Shown here: one piece after another, positions 5,684 through 6,255 of the stretch
Numbering within the stretch: the first letter of the stretch is position 1
Layout: every line of letters begins with the position of its first letter
Assembly: GCA_020446285.1 (NCBI GenBank)
Contig: JAGREZ010000169.1
Span: 5,544 to 11,798, forward strand
Reading direction: 5' to 3'
Origin: Geminicoccaceae bacterium
GTDB taxonomy: Bacteria; Pseudomonadota; Alphaproteobacteria; Geminicoccales; Geminicoccaceae
Length of the DNA: 6,255 bases
Translations under genes and position numbers: made by a program
The notes under the pieces: model-generated
Databases searched by the model: none
What the model saw: the letters and a program-made list of their open reading frames with translations, nothing else
Told to the model about the DNA's origin: nothing

Positions 5684-6255
5684 TCACCGCAATGCGGTGT
5701 GTTGGAGCCATGTGACGGCGGCGAGGGCGGTGGTGGCGAGGATGGCGGCGAGGGCGATCACGGGATCGTATCCGCCGAGGCTCCACAGCCATCCGCCGAG
5801 CCATGGTGCTGCGGCGAAGCCGGCGAGGTAGGGCAGGGCGAGACTGCCGGAAATCGTGCCGAAATCCTCTCGTCCCAGCGTCTCGGCAATCAGTACGGGT
5901 TTGAGAATGCTGACAAGGCCGTAGGAAGCGCCCTGCGTGGCGGCGAAGAGGAAGGCGAGCGGCCAGGCGAGGCCCGTTCCGGCGAGCAGGAAGGACGAGG
6001 CGAGCACGCCGGTGAACGAGGCGATGGCGAGTGTTCCGGTGGAGCAGAGATGTTCGACACGCCACATGGCGACGCGCCCGGCGACCTGCATGGGGCCGAT
6101 GGTGGAGGCCGCCAGCACGGCGAGCGGGTGGGAGAGGCCGCGGTCCATGAGCAGCGGCACGACATGATTGACGAGGATGCCGTGGTTGAGGGCGATTGCC
6201 GAAAACGCGATGGCGATCAGCCAGAATGTGCGCTGGCGCATGGCCTGGGAGACGG
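5684..6255 (-). CDS. Major facilitator superfamily transporter, C-terminal half (5' part missing)
   Basis: Inner-membrane secondary transporter. The frame is open through the right edge (VSQA precedes the Met at 6241), so the Met at 6241 is internal and only about 190 C-terminal residues are here. They form six hydrophobic segments, matching transmembrane helices 7-12 of a 12-helix MFS protein: WLIAIAFSAIALNHGILV, then around LAASTIGPMQVAGRVAM, LAIASFTGVLASSFLLAG, LAFLFAATQGASYGLV, LALPYLAGFAAAPWLGGWLW and VIALAAILATTALAAVTW. RTFWLIAIAF after a hydrophilic linker is typical of the beginning of helix 7, and VPLLMDRGLS after that helix is common in the family. It ends with a TGA at 5684-5686. 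The substrate is not shown; purine-locus neighbours do not prove a purine or ureide substrate, since the gene is separated by the AT-rich patch and points away from allC. Confidence 0.88.
   Translation of the reverse strand, partial: VSQAMRQRTFWLIAIAFSAIALNHGILVNHVVPLLMDRGLSHPLAVLAASTIGPMQVAGRVAMWRVEHLCSTGTLAIASFTGVLASSFLLAGTGLAWPLAFLFAATQGASYGLVSILKPVLIAETLGREDFGTISGSLALPYLAGFAAAPWLGGWLWSLGGYDPVIALAAILATTALAAVTWLQHTALR
5685..5699. repeat. Perfect hairpin at the end of the MFS transporter gene
   Basis: CACCGCAATGCGGTG has 7-bp arms around a single central A (realistically a 6-bp stem with a 3-base loop). It covers the last codons and part of the stop codon of the leftward MFS gene. It is GC-rich and could stall polymerase or protect the mRNA 3' end, but no T-run follows, so it is not a standard intrinsic terminator. 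Confidence 0.45.

Overview
The window is high-GC bacterial DNA with the codon habits of an alphaproteobacterium such as a member of the Hyphomicrobiales (Rhizobiales). That placement is inferred from base composition and from the two-subunit XdhA/XdhB architecture resembling the Rhodobacter capsulatus enzyme; genus cannot be read from the sequence. Most of the window is a purine (xanthine/urate) catabolism locus.

Positions 1-2806, minus strand: an xdhA-xdhB operon for xanthine dehydrogenase. xdhA (iron-sulfur/FAD subunit) is complete. xdhB (molybdopterin subunit) starts inside the xdhA stop codon and runs off the left edge, lacking roughly its last 330 residues. Positions 2807-3006: a 200-base divergent intergenic region with a candidate promoter for each side and a 19-bp direct repeat (28-bp period) in front of the rightward operon. 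Positions 3007-4754, plus strand: uraD (OHCU decarboxylase) and an allC-like allantoate amidohydrolase, again joined by an ATGA stop/start overlap. XDH makes urate from hypoxanthine/xanthine, UraD makes S-allantoin from OHCU, and the AllC-like enzyme breaks down allantoate to release nitrogen. Uricase, HIU hydrolase, allantoinase and XdhC are not in the window and must be encoded elsewhere if the pathway is complete.

Positions 4755-4916 are a short convergent intergenic region. Positions about 4885-5610 form an AT-rich patch, clearly different in composition from everything around it, holding one minus-strand gene for a small, strongly basic protein with a Tat-type signal peptide that I do not recognise. 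It looks acquired and is the least ordinary part of the window. Positions 5684-6255, minus strand, hold the C-terminal half of a major facilitator superfamily transporter that runs off the right edge; its substrate cannot be told.

No RNA genes, CRISPR arrays, insertion sequences or recombinases were seen. Apart from the orphan Tat protein and the repeat in the divergent promoter region, the content is ordinary metabolic DNA, and I do not see a clear new multi-gene system.
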